Assembly (NCBI GenBank): GCA_013076295.1
Contig: RQOL01000729.1
Location: forward strand, 2,604,001 to 2,668,000
DNA length: 64,000 nt
Reading direction: 5' to 3'
Origin: Sanderia malayensis
Taxonomy: Eukaryota > Cnidaria > Scyphozoa > Semaeostomeae > Pelagiidae
Shown here: positions 38,359 through 51,443 of the stretch, one piece after another
How the letters are laid out: every line of letters begins with the position of its first letter
Position numbering within the stretch: position 1 is the first letter of the stretch
Made by a program: the position numbers and the translations under genes
Notes under the pieces: model-generated
Told to the model about the DNA's origin: nothing
The model's input: only the letters and a program-made list of their open reading frames with translations
Databases searched by the model: none

Positions 38359-41300
38359 ATTGTAATCATCAAGTTCAGAAAATGACTTGACGTGATTGCT
38401 TGGAAGACATCGGAAGACCTAAACAGAAAAACAAAAATTATCAAAATTTCATTTTTGATTACAGCGGAACCTCAATAGTTCCATGCTGTCACGGACATTA
38501 TTGCCCACCCTAGCGTTGACCTCGTTATCAACTAGCGTTGATACGAGATTTGACCTCGTTATCAACTCAAACATACTTTCCCGGGGTGTTTCGTCTATCG
38601 ACGATGTTCAACGGAGAACCTGATGAAAACTAATGGAGGAATAACAACTGTAACCCCTAACTTGTGTATACAACACATTGATATACGGCACAAAGAAGCG
38701 AATGACCGGGGGGTTACTTCTTAATAAAACAAACTAACCTCTTCGTAAATTTCGGTGTTTTCTTTAGCAGACGACGACCAAAAATTCTACGAAAAAAAAT
38801 TCATAAGAATTAAGGTTTTCTCTGATACCAAAAGGTTCTTAGCTAATACATTAGTAAGACTAGGTCTCAGGTTGACAGCAGCGTTCATTAGCTGATACTG
38901 ATGACCTGTATAAATATAGTTTATTATTATTATTACTTCGTGCTGATTACTGAAAGTTTCTCAGTAGTTTGTAAGAAGATTCGCTTCAAAACAGCAAGTA
39001 AATACATGGATTTTATTTGCAAAAAGAAAATAAAAATATATCCGTTTTAGAATGCCATGTCGCACAATCGTTTGCAAGAAGGAAAGACAAATATCTTTTC
39101 TCAAAGGTCAAATCTCAAAGGTCATTTTCAATTCGACATTTTGGACAGCATAATTCGAAAACGAGGCTCTTGCCAACCATGAGTATGTAACAAATAGATG
39201 GTTAAAAGTACAATGTAATATAATAAAGTAATACAATATGTTATAGAGAGTATAACATATATTTAAAACGACCACATGTCTCTACCAGTTTAATGAAACA
39301 TTCACGAACACCTGTATATACAAGGAAGAGCAACAACTCGTATGTACAAAGTTCAACTGTTACAAAAGAAAGACAAGGAGCTGTATACTCACGACCATAT
39401 CATCACACAGTGGATCAATTACGCTGTGCTCAGGGTTTCTAAACAGCCCAAGGTGTTCTCTGTAAATCTGCTGTCTGATAGACGAGGCAAATTTGCCAGC
39501 CTTGTATGGTTCTCCGTTCATCTCAGAATCAACCTACAACAGCAAAAAACGCTTGGGATTAGCAGTCATATTATTATCAATGTTGATAGGCAGTCGGGGG
39601 CCGCAGGGAGGACTTTCACGCCCTGGGGAGGGGATGATGAATAAAATGAGCATTGTCGGTCTCAGTTTCTCGGAAAGATTAGACTAGTAGATGTTTCGAT
39701 GCCATATTCAGGACCTGGGGCAGTTATCTATTAAGAGAATGACTTCAGTGTGTCATGTAATACTGCATCTACATTGTCATTATGTAACAAAACCAGATAC
39801 AAGGTCAGAGATTGCAGTTCTATCTCCAAATAAACAGAAGTAACACAATGTGCTACGAAATGTGAATACAAATGCCATGGTACTTGTGAATTCCCCAGTT
39901 GAAAATATATAGGACATGGCATCTCTTACCATTTCCGTGTCGTTAACAATAATGGCAATTTCAGAATCTCTGTTTCCAAGCATACTTCTGTCATTGATGT
40001 TAGCTGAAAAATGAAGAGCGATTGACGATTTGACTCGCAAGCAACTAAACAGACAATGCATGCAGTTAAAGCAATGGAATAGCAGTAGCCACCCGTGCAT
40101 GGTTAATGCAGTGCATTGACTTCAAATGCTAAAACATATTGAGACGGGGGTTACAAATCTCACCAGATCCAATGATAACAGCTCTATCGTCGACGATCAA
40201 CATTTTACTGTGCACGTAGACTATCTCGGTAACCTGCAAATACATAAAGTACTTATTTACCCCTCTCTCTCTCCGTCAACTCTAAACCATGGAAGGAACA
40301 CTGTATTAAGAAAACTCCATGGAGAAACATTCCCTGGCAAAGATGACGTCAATTACCTGGGACATTGTGGGCGCTCATATCTTCTTATAATAGTAAAATC
40401 GATATACTATTGTGCTACTAGGCCATAGACAGATTAGTTGGTGTAATACATAGTACTATGTGGGTGTAATACATAAACTTACTATTCTATCACGAGATCT
40501 GCATAATTCCTTAAACCATAAAAGTTGATGTACTTAGATGGATCTTCAACTAGAAGCAAAAGAAACGTAAATCATAGAGTTTTCAAGAAAGGAAAACTTA
40601 GTGTGGCTTCCAATAAACACCCCCATTCCAAATTCAAAAGCTTTAATAAACGCCAAGGCGGCGATTATTCAAAGCATTATGGATTTAACGTATGTTAATT
40701 GTAAGATTTACACTACCTCCCCTCTCTTTCAAAAGCTCGAAAATTGACTCCGGACTTCTGATAATTGTTCTATAATTCCAATGTTCCACTACGAGTTTGG
40801 CTGAGCCACTTGGCTGACCAATCTCACCTATTCGTGGAAAATACACAAATTTTTTAAAAAAGGGCAAGGTTCCTGCTTATAAGTGAAATCAAGCTAAATC
40901 AACTTAATAGTGAATATCTTATGAACAAATGGCAGCTTAATCAAATAGGGAGGGAAAGATAGCTAGTCCAGCTAGTAGTTAACTGTGAAACTCGTTATGT
41001 TTACTGACTATATTCGTTTACAATAATGAGCCAACACGTAAAATCAAGTTTTGGACAAAAGCAAACTGGAATTCTAACTTGTTTGGTCAACCTTGCAAAT
41101 AAGCTAAGAGCTGAATTCTAGATTTAACAATTCAAAACTAGTGTTATAATAAAACGTGAAATGTAATTACCTGGGAAAGAAGGAAGCAAAGGCATGACGA
41201 CTGTGATAAGAAATTTCTCGCCATTCCTGCAATGCAAAATAAATAATCAGTATAAGTAAACTATAACAGACTGCAAGCCAATACCCCCCTGTTCATATGT

Positions 41301-44300
41301 TAATACCCCCAATACCAATACCCAATACGCCAATACCCTCCTGCGCATATGCTCGAACCACATAATAGTAGCATACGATTGCACCTGAATTTCCGGAGGT
41401 AGTACGCTTAGGTTCAGTAGAAATAAGAGCGTGCAGGGTGCTTACGTGTGTGCTTGGGTTATCCGATCGACCAAAGCATCACCAATCTTGTTGTAAACAC
41501 CCTCGGATTTGATAGACGTAATGAAGAACTGATTCTGGAAAATTAGAAAAAACGTAAAGACATGCATACGAATCGTCAATTTTAAAAAAAGAACGCCATG
41601 GAATGGAAATGTAACATTAACTCGCAGGAAATATAGTGAACATATGAATACAGTAGCATTGGCAACTCAAGAAACAATGATGGTTAAATAATCATTAAGG
41701 CCTCCTCTTACAACGCCATTACTACAATGCAAACATATTACGATTCCACTGTTTTCTGTTATTTGTAACCACTACATCACTTACTACCCTGTTTCCTGCT
41801 TAAGAGCGCAGCACCCTCATCAGGGACATTAAATTCGGATTGTTTGACGACAGAAATCCGTCGCCTTATTTTTTGAGATAAAACGGGGAAAAGGTAAAGG
41901 TTATTGGGCGAAAGAAGCGCGTGATTGTCGGGAAAAAAGGACACAATCGTGGAACATGGGTCGAATTAACAAATCACAAGTTAATTCCCGTGTTGAAGAA
42001 CCTAAACATATGAATACGAACATTGAATGCATAATAAAAGAATATTTAAAGCACTCAATCTGATGAAATACACCAACTATTTATTTACCCACTCTCTCAA
42101 GAGCGTCTCTAAATGAGGGGCGCTCTTCGGGGGAAGGGGGAGTAGTGTAGTAGCGTATGCTACCCGATCCCAGTCTTGTTGCACTGTATACTTCTACTTT
42201 GTTTATCTCGGAGCCATTAAAAAACATTGTAAGTTTGAGAGTTGCAAGATGTAAATACATACCTCGATGTAAATGAAATGCTTTGAATTTTTAATCAACT
42301 CAATGTAGGCTTCGTGAATGGAATTTTCAGTCGCAACGCCGGCGGACCATTCTCCAGAAGAACGAAGAATCTGCAAAAAGAATAGGCACATCAGAGTAGG
42401 GCCAGCATTTACATTCATACTCAGTTGTTAACATCAACTCCTTCCTTCGGGCTCATACATTATACTGAACAGCAGAACGAACTCTCGCACACAACAAGGA
42501 TTAACAATATACACAAAGGTTATTGACCATGCTAAAAGACTGCAAAAATTATCTATTTCAAAATAACACCCTTGCCATTATCATACAGTCTATCAGCAAG
42601 CCATGGAAAATTATGGAAATTCGGGGAGGGGGTAAACACTGTTGGCTCTTACCTGACAATCTGCCACAACCGTCTTTGAACTATCCAAAGGCTCAATCAT
42701 GGGTACAGGATGGTATGTTTTTGGAATTAAAAGAGGATAGGTCTCGAATTCTTTCACTTTTTCTAACTGTGGATAATAAAAGAAAGTATTACTGTATTTG
42801 AATGAAAGTATTACTATTAGGGCCAATTATTCGTTTTACTATGGTCAATTCGTGAAATGCTACATGGGAAAGTGGAGCAGTGGGTGAAATATTTTTGACA
42901 AAATTATCAACGCCTGGGTTTAGATAAGTAATCACGTTAATTACTCTGCCTGTCACTACTCTCCAGAACATTATCAGTTGAGCTTGGACGTTGTTAGTTG
43001 TTCTGAATGAGTCCATCTGTCTTTACTCACCCGCAAACGAAAGTAAATGTCCCAGATGCCACCATGTAACTCTGGATGTCACAAGATTATATTTAATGTT
43101 TCTGGCAATTTTGTAATTTTCCCTATAGGTGTATCTACTTGAACCCGAACGTCACTAGTTTCTTCGTTCCATGTAATGTCTCCAGTTCTCCTGCTAATAA
43201 TTCCAAACTTTCATTTATTTAACACAAACTATTGCTTGGTGTTGCTAGCTGTGACTGAAGAAATACAGCAAGAACAAACTAACTACGTTAATGGCCCCTG
43301 GGCGTCAAAATAAATGCTCGGAGCGCTTGTTGAATTTTTTTTATTCATACGGAGGGATTAATAGATTGAGGGCCAATAAGAAATAATACCTTTGTGAAAT
43401 TCCATCTTTGAATGAAATGCCTGGCAACATCTCTAGCAGCTGCTCCGTAAACAACTGCGGCAATGTCGTGCCATGGCATTCTCGGGTGAACATTCCTATC
43501 AATAGCATCCTCCAATGGTTTGTCTACCTCCAGCACGTCTTTCAGGTACGGGTTGCAGTAGTCTTTGCCGATGAAGTATTTCTGACTATCAACCTCATCT
43601 GCTGCTGCAATTGCTTGCTGGTCTTGGGCGGCGCGAGGCAGAGATGGGTCAGTGGCTGCGGAGGCTGCGGCCGAAATTGCTTCGGTATCGACGAACATTT
43701 TCGTCATGTTGAAAATATGTGTTTCCTGCATCGACATATATACACATATCAAAACATTTCTACAACACGGTATAATCCAAATATCAGAGCAGCACTCACT
43801 AAGAAACCAAAGCTGTACCATGAAGCAGCTAAAAAGATCAACTGTAAAGTTTAATAAAAAACCAATTAAAGCTTGAAGGAAAGCCAAGAGGGTTGTATCG
43901 GGAGCTCGTTCTGATAAAGAATGAGTTGTACCATGAACCATGAAGCACTCCAGGAGATAAAAATTGAGGCAAATCAAATACCACGCAAGTAAAGTATAGA
44001 CACGCAAGAACACTGCAACTTCAATATACACGCGAATACCTCGATTAAATATCGGTAGCTAATTATGTATTCTTTGCTAAAATACCATGCAGTTATTCTG
44101 AAAAATGAACATTCGTGACAGCTCCCTATATACAATCGAAAGTTAAAGGAGGGTCAAGATGGGAGAGAAAAGGGTTGGAGGAGAAAAGGAGAGACGATAA
44201 AAGATAGGAAGGAGAGAGAAAGATTGTGTGATCATTACCGTTGAAGTGAACATTTGCGGCCGGGCTGATCCAAAATCGGTCAGCTTGTGTTTATTGTTAT

Positions 44301-47300
44301 CCCATCGACCATAGCACAGATCTACACCTGAATGAAACAAAAATTGCTAAGTCAGTAAATAATTCTCTGTCGCTCAAAGTAGCATGTACGTATCATGTCA
44401 TTATATGTGTGATTCTGTGGAAACTCTTCGTGAATGACATTAGTGTAGTGCTGAGGCTAGTGCAAGTCGGATACTACAATGATTAGAATAATCGCCCCCT
44501 TCAAAAAACGCCCAGTTTTAATGTTAATAATTTACACTGCGCTTTCTCCAAACGATACAGTATAGCAAAATTGCAGCCTTTCCAAAACGCAAAAATTCAT
44601 TGTCTAAACTCCTCACTCTCGTGGTTTGAGAATAGAATTAGCAATAATGTCAGATCAGCAACGGTGTCTTACCTCCAAGGAAAGCGATTTTCTGATCGAT
44701 ACAAACGACTTTTTCGTGGTGTGCCCATAAGAATGTTCCAGAGCCGGGTAAGTGGTCGGGATGGCGAAGAACCTGGATGGAAATAATATATGGAACAAGT
44801 GTAAGCATCGCAACACCCGTGCAGCACTAAAATTAGCATTGGTACTAACAGCCAAATAGTAAAAGACAAGGGGGCAGACAAACCTTGATGTTACTATCGT
44901 GCAAACTTTGAAGAACCTGTTTGCTGTAGTAACTATTTATGGGCAAAGTAAGCTCAATTTCTTTGTACATTATCACATAGACATGGACGCCTTCGTCAGC
45001 TTTCTTCTTCAGTAACTGGTCCAGTCGCCATTCAGTCTCGTGAACTATGGGACGTTTCAAGTGGAGTTCTGGACTCAGCCTAAAGAAGAAGTCGTAACAT
45101 AAAACAGCATGAAATGTCACAAACAATGATACATAAAGCTTAAAATGCGAATAACGTAAATTTCTGGAAGGTTATAACGTTAACCATACTGCAATTTTAA
45201 GTACAATAATTTCAGAGGCTGTGAAAATAGACACCTCTACAGAATGGAAAAAAATATCGGCCCAATTGTTTCCGTGGTATGGAGAATGGACAAAATTATC
45301 GGATTCCAGTGTATTCATGGGAAATTTCGAAACAAAATTCTTTGTAAGTTTTTCAACGGTATCTATTGTGTAAGTGTTCAATGCTAATAGCGGTTCCACT
45401 GTACGTTAAGCGCATATGGATACTCTTTTAATCGATGTTGCAATAAACCTTGATTTGACCTGGCATACAATACAGGACGTAGTGAGATTAAATAAAAAAA
45501 AATAGCACCCACCACCAATCAGTTATGTATATCTCCTCCTCAGCGGTCTCGATTGCATCTGCCACGCGTTCAAGGTAGCCGGCTGCATCTACAAACCTAA
45601 AAAACCAAAAACCATTTTAGCAACAATGTGTTTCTAACTCATCATCTCAGATGCATAATTATGTTATTATCCACAATGATGAAATAATGAAACGGATCCA
45701 TATGCGTACGCAAAAGCCTTTATTGCAAAATTTGAACTAGTGGGAAAATTTTCAAGAGGGCCACAAAAAGACACTAAACGTAGCATTATAAAGCAGACAA
45801 CTACCATTGCACGTTGAACACTTTACAGGCATGCGTTCATTTCTTCATTGCAATAAAACAGCTAAATCTTTAAAAAAAAGCTACAAAGAGTGCCATTCCT
45901 TTTTTATAAATTACTAAGTGGGCCCACACATCTGGGGAATTTCTGTGATTTTGCGCCTCACTGCTGGGGAAGGCATTGGGGCCTGCTGGGGGAATTTTCC
46001 AAGTAATTAGTTTGCTATCAAAATGGCCCGGCGTACGCACCATTGAACTTGATTGTCTCGTCTGATTGGTGCAAATGAATTGTTGTGGTGGTCTTTGACC
46101 CAGTCACATCCAGTGCTCGCCATTGCTTTTACGATTGCTGTTATCCATTCGCTGGAATCAAAAATCAAAACCCGATCGTTGTAGACATTTATACCCAGGA
46201 TAGCTGCATTGATATTTGAAATTACGCTGGGGCTACACGTGCTACACGTGTGTTAGCTGTGTAAATGCTCAATAAAGCAATAGATATACAAAGACAAGTG
46301 CTAGCTTTGTAGATTCTATAACATTCCTTCAGTTCAATAGACATCAAAGCAATCGTTAGCGCAAGAGAAATTCGTATATACGAAGAGAACAACGCGGCAT
46401 GTGAGATATCTTACCGCGTGTCTCTCGTTGAGTGACACTTCACTGATAAGTCTCTACAAATCAAATATGAATACAACAATAAATTCTAAGAACTGATTAT
46501 TATACAAATGCTTCTAATTAAGCTGTATGTGTACAAAAAGAGCCAATAACCAGCTACTAGGAAATTAATTTCCAAAGCTGCCTCTCGTAGGCAACAGATG
46601 GAACAATAGCTTGCTGCATCACAACAATGCCCAATTAGTGAGCATGCTTACTTGTAGCGGGTTCTTGCTGTAGCTGAGCAAATGAATAATGAATCATTAT
46701 GTATACCTTGCCCCATTTGAGATTACCAATCCGTGTTTAGACCCAGTGCTCTTTCTTCCATGTTTCACTGTAAATTTTGGATCCATCAAAAGAACGTCAC
46801 GCACAACCAATGTCTTCGGACTGAAATATCAAACGTAGCGACTTAAACAGCAGATAAACAGTCGCAGCGAACTTTCAGCTTGAGAGCAACGTTTGGGTTA
46901 TAAGGATATGGAGATGCAGGTATGGGTGTGTTAAAATATGGCCCGCTGCAAACTGTACACATACAAAAGGCTCATGTATTCAAGAAAGAAGGAATCTTAA
47001 ACTTACTTCATGTAAAGCACACAACTGTCTTTCAAAGCCAGCCACCTGATAGAGAATGATGTATTGTATATATTTTATAAATATCCGTTATGCTCTAACT
47101 GCTGTTGAGGATTATCGCTATAAAAGCTGATACTGGCCTGAATGGCGATAGAAAAGTAGTCTGCTCCACTAGAACTGCTAAATGCTACATTACATATTGG
47201 AGATAATTGATTAAATATGCATGGTGCATATTTAGTATCACCGAGGGTAAAACGTATTAGAATTGGAAGGGTATTCTACTGCTAGGCTGCTAGGCGCTAG

Positions 47301-50300
47301 TAGGCCGTTAATGGCTCTCTCTTGTCAATGAAAACAAACGTGTAATATACGTAGTTACGTATGATTGACATTAGTAATTCCCAGACTCCAAGTATATTTC
47401 ATTTTCATCCCTATATATTCATTCATTCGCTTTTCCATTGGTTCATGTTACATTTACTCATGTTTTCGTGATTACGTTCTATTACGTTTTGCATATAAAC
47501 CATCAGTTCTGTGCATATTTATCGTGTCTGTCTTTCTTCTGTTCTACGCAGTGCTGATAGATAAAGAATCATATGTGATGAAAGAATTGTAAGAGTATCA
47601 CCTGTGATTCCAAAATCCGCATGCAGAGCATCGAACACAACTACAACAACCAACTGGTACCCGCTGACCACCAGCTTTCTTCTCAACTATCGATTCTCTA
47701 CAAAGCAAATATCAAACGTAACCATCGTTATCACAGGTTATGCACATCTATATAAATAATCCTGCATGGAACGATAAGTGTCCCTCCCAACTCTTCCTAT
47801 GAATCTGAAGTTGTTCTGATCAAACCGTTGACAAAGCACAACAAAGGAAATACCTCTTTCGGGCATTTCATTGTTTATACGCACTGCAAATACACGGTTA
47901 CCTTCCCATCAAGACTACGGCTCCCAATTAAGGATAACAGTATATTTCGTCCGATTGCCAGTTACGGAGAATTGCGTTTCGCCCAAGTTCTACCCAACCG
48001 TCCGAGCCGGGTTTTACGATTTAGATTTAGTTTTATTTTTTTGTTATTACCGTTGATAATGTGGATAGGACTACCTAAAATTACTTAAAACTCAAAGCTA
48101 GGAGTTGGGTAAAACGTCCCCAATAGTTGAGCGAAACAGCAAAAGGGTGATAGACAGGGAATTCCTTGCAACAATCTGGCAAAGTGCCTAACCTATGATT
48201 TTTGTTTCGGATTCGGGTAATTGAAGGGTTTTTTCCCCAAATATTGGAAAATAGATTATGCCATTTTGTTAAGCACTCAAAAAGAAGCAAAAACTATAAA
48301 AACAGCACTACTATCGCACTTATCGATATCGAGTTATCGTTAGTTAAAGTATGTGTCACGTGACAAACATGGCGGATCAGCGATTTTGAAACATTGTTAT
48401 TAATGACGGTTGTGGGCGATTCGAAGTGGTAATGTATACGCTTGAATACAAGGCATTTTTGATGACTTAACGAACGCTGATATTAAATCACGGTAAACAA
48501 ACTTACTTTCCCTTGACTCCAAAATCTTCAATAAACGATACGATGCTGACTTCAAAGAAATCCAACACTTCCCTTTCGTTGCGCAGTTCGTCCAATTTCA
48601 TCAAATGTTGCAGAAATTTTTGCAACTTCTTGCGTCTGCGTTCCAGATTAGCCGCACCAATCACAGCCGGTTCTGGTGTTTTGGGGAATTTCGGCAGTTC
48701 GCACGTGATCTTTTCATGTTTTGTTATGGGCAGTTTCGAAGTCGCTTTCACCAATGCCAACTCGGTGTACAGCCTGAAAAAATGTCGGTACCGTCTCTTG
48801 ATGCTCCACTTGAAACTGCCGTGCACTATTTCAATTGTGTACCTGCAAAAAGAATTCTTAACATGTAAGATAGACCATGCACAAGCAAACAGACAATTGC
48901 TACAATGTAAGACAATGCACAGTTAATTGGTACAACACGCATTTATACAAAGGCAATTGCCGCAATGTACAATCACATAAATCAAGCATTACGATACACG
49001 CATCACGCATAGCTATGCATCACCTTTAAATATCACTTGATACCTGAGGTATGGCAAGTTATTAGAAATTCTCTTCATTCTAGCATATATAAGACTATTT
49101 TGTAGAGTAAGCCTTGCCTAGGCTTAAATTCGTATCACATTGCATTTTTGAATTTGATTTGTATTTTTGAGGCTGCAAGTGTCACTGAAGGAATGTTGCA
49201 CCCTATTTATTTCAATAAAAAACAACCCAGGAATGCAAAAGACCAATATGACGAGACAACAGCTTCATCAATAGAGCATTTTCTTCATCTTAACAAACAA
49301 AAATGATCAGATTCTTCTTGGCAACTACTGACATGGTTGTGAGTGCTCTCAATTTTAGTGCACCCTTCTTATGACCTCAGAAAAGTGGGGGCAACATGCA
49401 GAGGCGGCACCAGCCCTGAAAAAGTGGGGAGGACGGGGAAAATTTTAGGACCACGCCCATTTTTATGAAAGCCACGCCCATTAGGAAAACTAGACTTTCC
49501 TGTATAGTATGGTATATTGTACTGTATAGGGTTTGTACATTCAAAAAGTCTTTTTCATTTCCGTGTTTATCTTATCTTTTGAAAATTTGTTTCACATGTG
49601 CTATCGTACCCTCCCCCCTCCGATAAATATTTCTCCTCGGATTTCGACGAATTGAAAAATCGGCCCTGGAAAATATTGGGGAGGACATGCAAATGAGTGC
49701 ATCCAAGGAAGAATATGGTACCAAAACACCATTCATCATTACATCTCTTGGAGTCACTAATTGTGTATCTTGGTAGAGTAAAGTGCACCAACAAATAGAG
49801 TAACTTAATCCAGATAAAAAAGTTCCCTAAAGATAAAAGGTTTCAAGAACATGGAAAGTTAGATTATGTAAGAATGGAAAAAAGAGTTCTTACAAATTGG
49901 GACTCAAAACATGAGACCATGGTGTCCTGACCATTTCTGTGATCTTTACTTTAATTGGAACATCTGGAATGAATCTGTCAATATTGTCTCTATCATGTTG
50001 ATATATAGTGTTGGCACAAATCTTTTTGCCAGGCTTCTTAGGCAAATTATCTCCATCTGCAAAAATAAAAACAATTAAAAACAAATAAAATACAACAAAA
50101 CAAGAAAGTTCTTATATATTCTATATTCTATTAATATATTCTCGCCATTCAGAGTCAAGAGAATATATCCTTCAAAACCAAGAGAATGCATCCTCACTAT
50201 TCAGAGTCACGAGAATGCACCCTCATCCTTCAAAACCAAGAGAATGCATCACCACCCGTTAAAATCAAGATAATGCATCCTCGTCCCTGAAAGCCTATCA

Positions 50301-51443
50301 TGGAAGTACGAGAAAGCCCTGACCTTCAACATCTTCATAGTCACAAGTCCATGTAGATGATATGCTGGATGTGTCAGAATGACCATCTACAGACTCTGTC
50401 ATAGAGCCGTATCCATTTTTTGATGGCTTGGGATTCAGGAGAACATCCTTGTGGCTAACTACTTTAGTTTTACTAGTTCCATTCCTGGCTCCTTCCTTTT
50501 CTGTATCACTTTCCATACTAGATATGGACCTGAAAAATGACAAAACTACATATTACTATAAACTATTGTTAGTTTTGGGAGATGATGTTTTATTTTAGTG
50601 ACAAGCAAACAAACTACTTATTGCATGTAGATATTTGAGCAACCCTGTGGGGCTCACTTACAAATAAAAAGGATTGAAGTGTTTGAAAATGGGAGCTCAT
50701 CCCAGAATGTTAGGTAGTACATTTAAACTCGACAAGTTAACAATCCAAGTCAAATTAGTTAACATGATTTGAGTTTTTCAGAGCCCTTTAATATTGATGG
50801 GTATCAATTTGAAACCTTGTTAACTAAACAATGCCTGTCTCTCACCCCCAAGATGTTTGACCTATCAAGACTAACTGTATAACTTCTCAATAAAGTTATT
50901 GAATCATAAATTACAGCCTTTGCAAGTAGTTGTAGTTTTTTTGGTTAGAAAGCAATTTCTGACTCATGCCATATTATATTGCAATAACTGGTGGTGATAT
51001 ATGCATATACAAAATTGGAGGTTAATTCTCAAGTAACCGTAGATAAAATGAATGGGATAAAAAAAGTAAAATTATTGTAGAAAAATGTTTTCCTGATATG
51101 GGTTTCATTTGCTCAGTCTGTTCAAGAATTTTGCATTAAACACATAATATGCTTCATATTTCAACAATATACTTTGCTGAAATTTGAAAAATCCAGATAT
51201 GATTGTTATTATGAAAAAAGATATGTTGACTTACGTTGTTCTTATTCTTTCATACTCAGCAGAGTAATCTCTGCCAGATTTTCTGTCATGTGTGACTAAT
51301 GCCAGATTTGCAAACTTGAAAAAATTTATGTTATAATTATAAGCTATAACCTGGCACTTTAAGATTAACGAGTAACTTTTGGCACAAGCTTTTCTAAACG
51401 TTGACAATTTAAGGCTTTTGCAAAATATCTTATTTGAAAACAA
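38359..51443 (-). CDS. PLD: PX-PH phospholipase D (PLD1/2 type), 25 exons seen, C-terminal exon missing
   Basis: Hydrolyses phosphatidylcholine to phosphatidic acid at membranes. Exons: 51443-51235, 50529-50324, 50056-49894, 48842-48507, 47697-47602, 47045-47007, 46820-46707, 46453-46415, 46151-46041, 45596-45513, 45079-44884, 44772-44673, 44327-44239, 43725-43390, 42766-42653, 42370-42263, 41534-41446, 41226-41171, 40827-40717, 40549-40494, 40233-40164, 40003-39930, 39533-39393, 38786-38739 and 38418-38359, all in phase (1015 codons). Domains in order: PX ([28 protein letters not shown]), PH ([25 protein letters not shown]), HKD-I ([18 protein letters not shown]) and HKD-II ([25 protein letters not shown]). 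It stops after [20 protein letters not shown]; the ~55-residue tail needed for activity in known PLDs is absent. The first exon is uncertain and may start elsewhere. Confidence 0.93.
41278..41345. repeat. AATACCC simple repeat
   Basis: Imperfect repetition of AATACCC/CAATACC (AATACCCCCAATACCAATAC) in a PLD intron. Confidence 0.75.
48355..48375. promoter_or_regulatory. E-box palindrome plus ATGGCGG motif in a PLD intron
   Basis: GTCACGTGAC (48355-48364), a perfect bHLH-Zip type palindrome, is followed immediately by AAACATGGCGG (48365-48375), a YY1-like motif usually found at transcription starts. This lies just upstream, in plus orientation, of the PX exon and inside the intron between PLD exons 5 and 4. 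It is a possible internal promoter; no transcript evidence is available. Confidence 0.3.
50130..50290. repeat. ~30-bp minisatellite in PLD intron 2
   Basis: About five imperfect units built on CAAAACCAAGAGAATGCATC then CTCA follow each other between PLD exons 3 and 2. Alternate units carry ATTCAGAGTCAC instead of CCTTCAAAACCA, hinting at a two-unit higher-order period. Confidence 0.8.

Noticed and set aside
45172..45410. 75-codon minus ORF within a PLD intron
   Set aside because: It lies between two phase-matched PLD exons and carries a pogo-like repeat end (CAGTGGAACCGC on the minus strand), so it is most likely repeat-derived.
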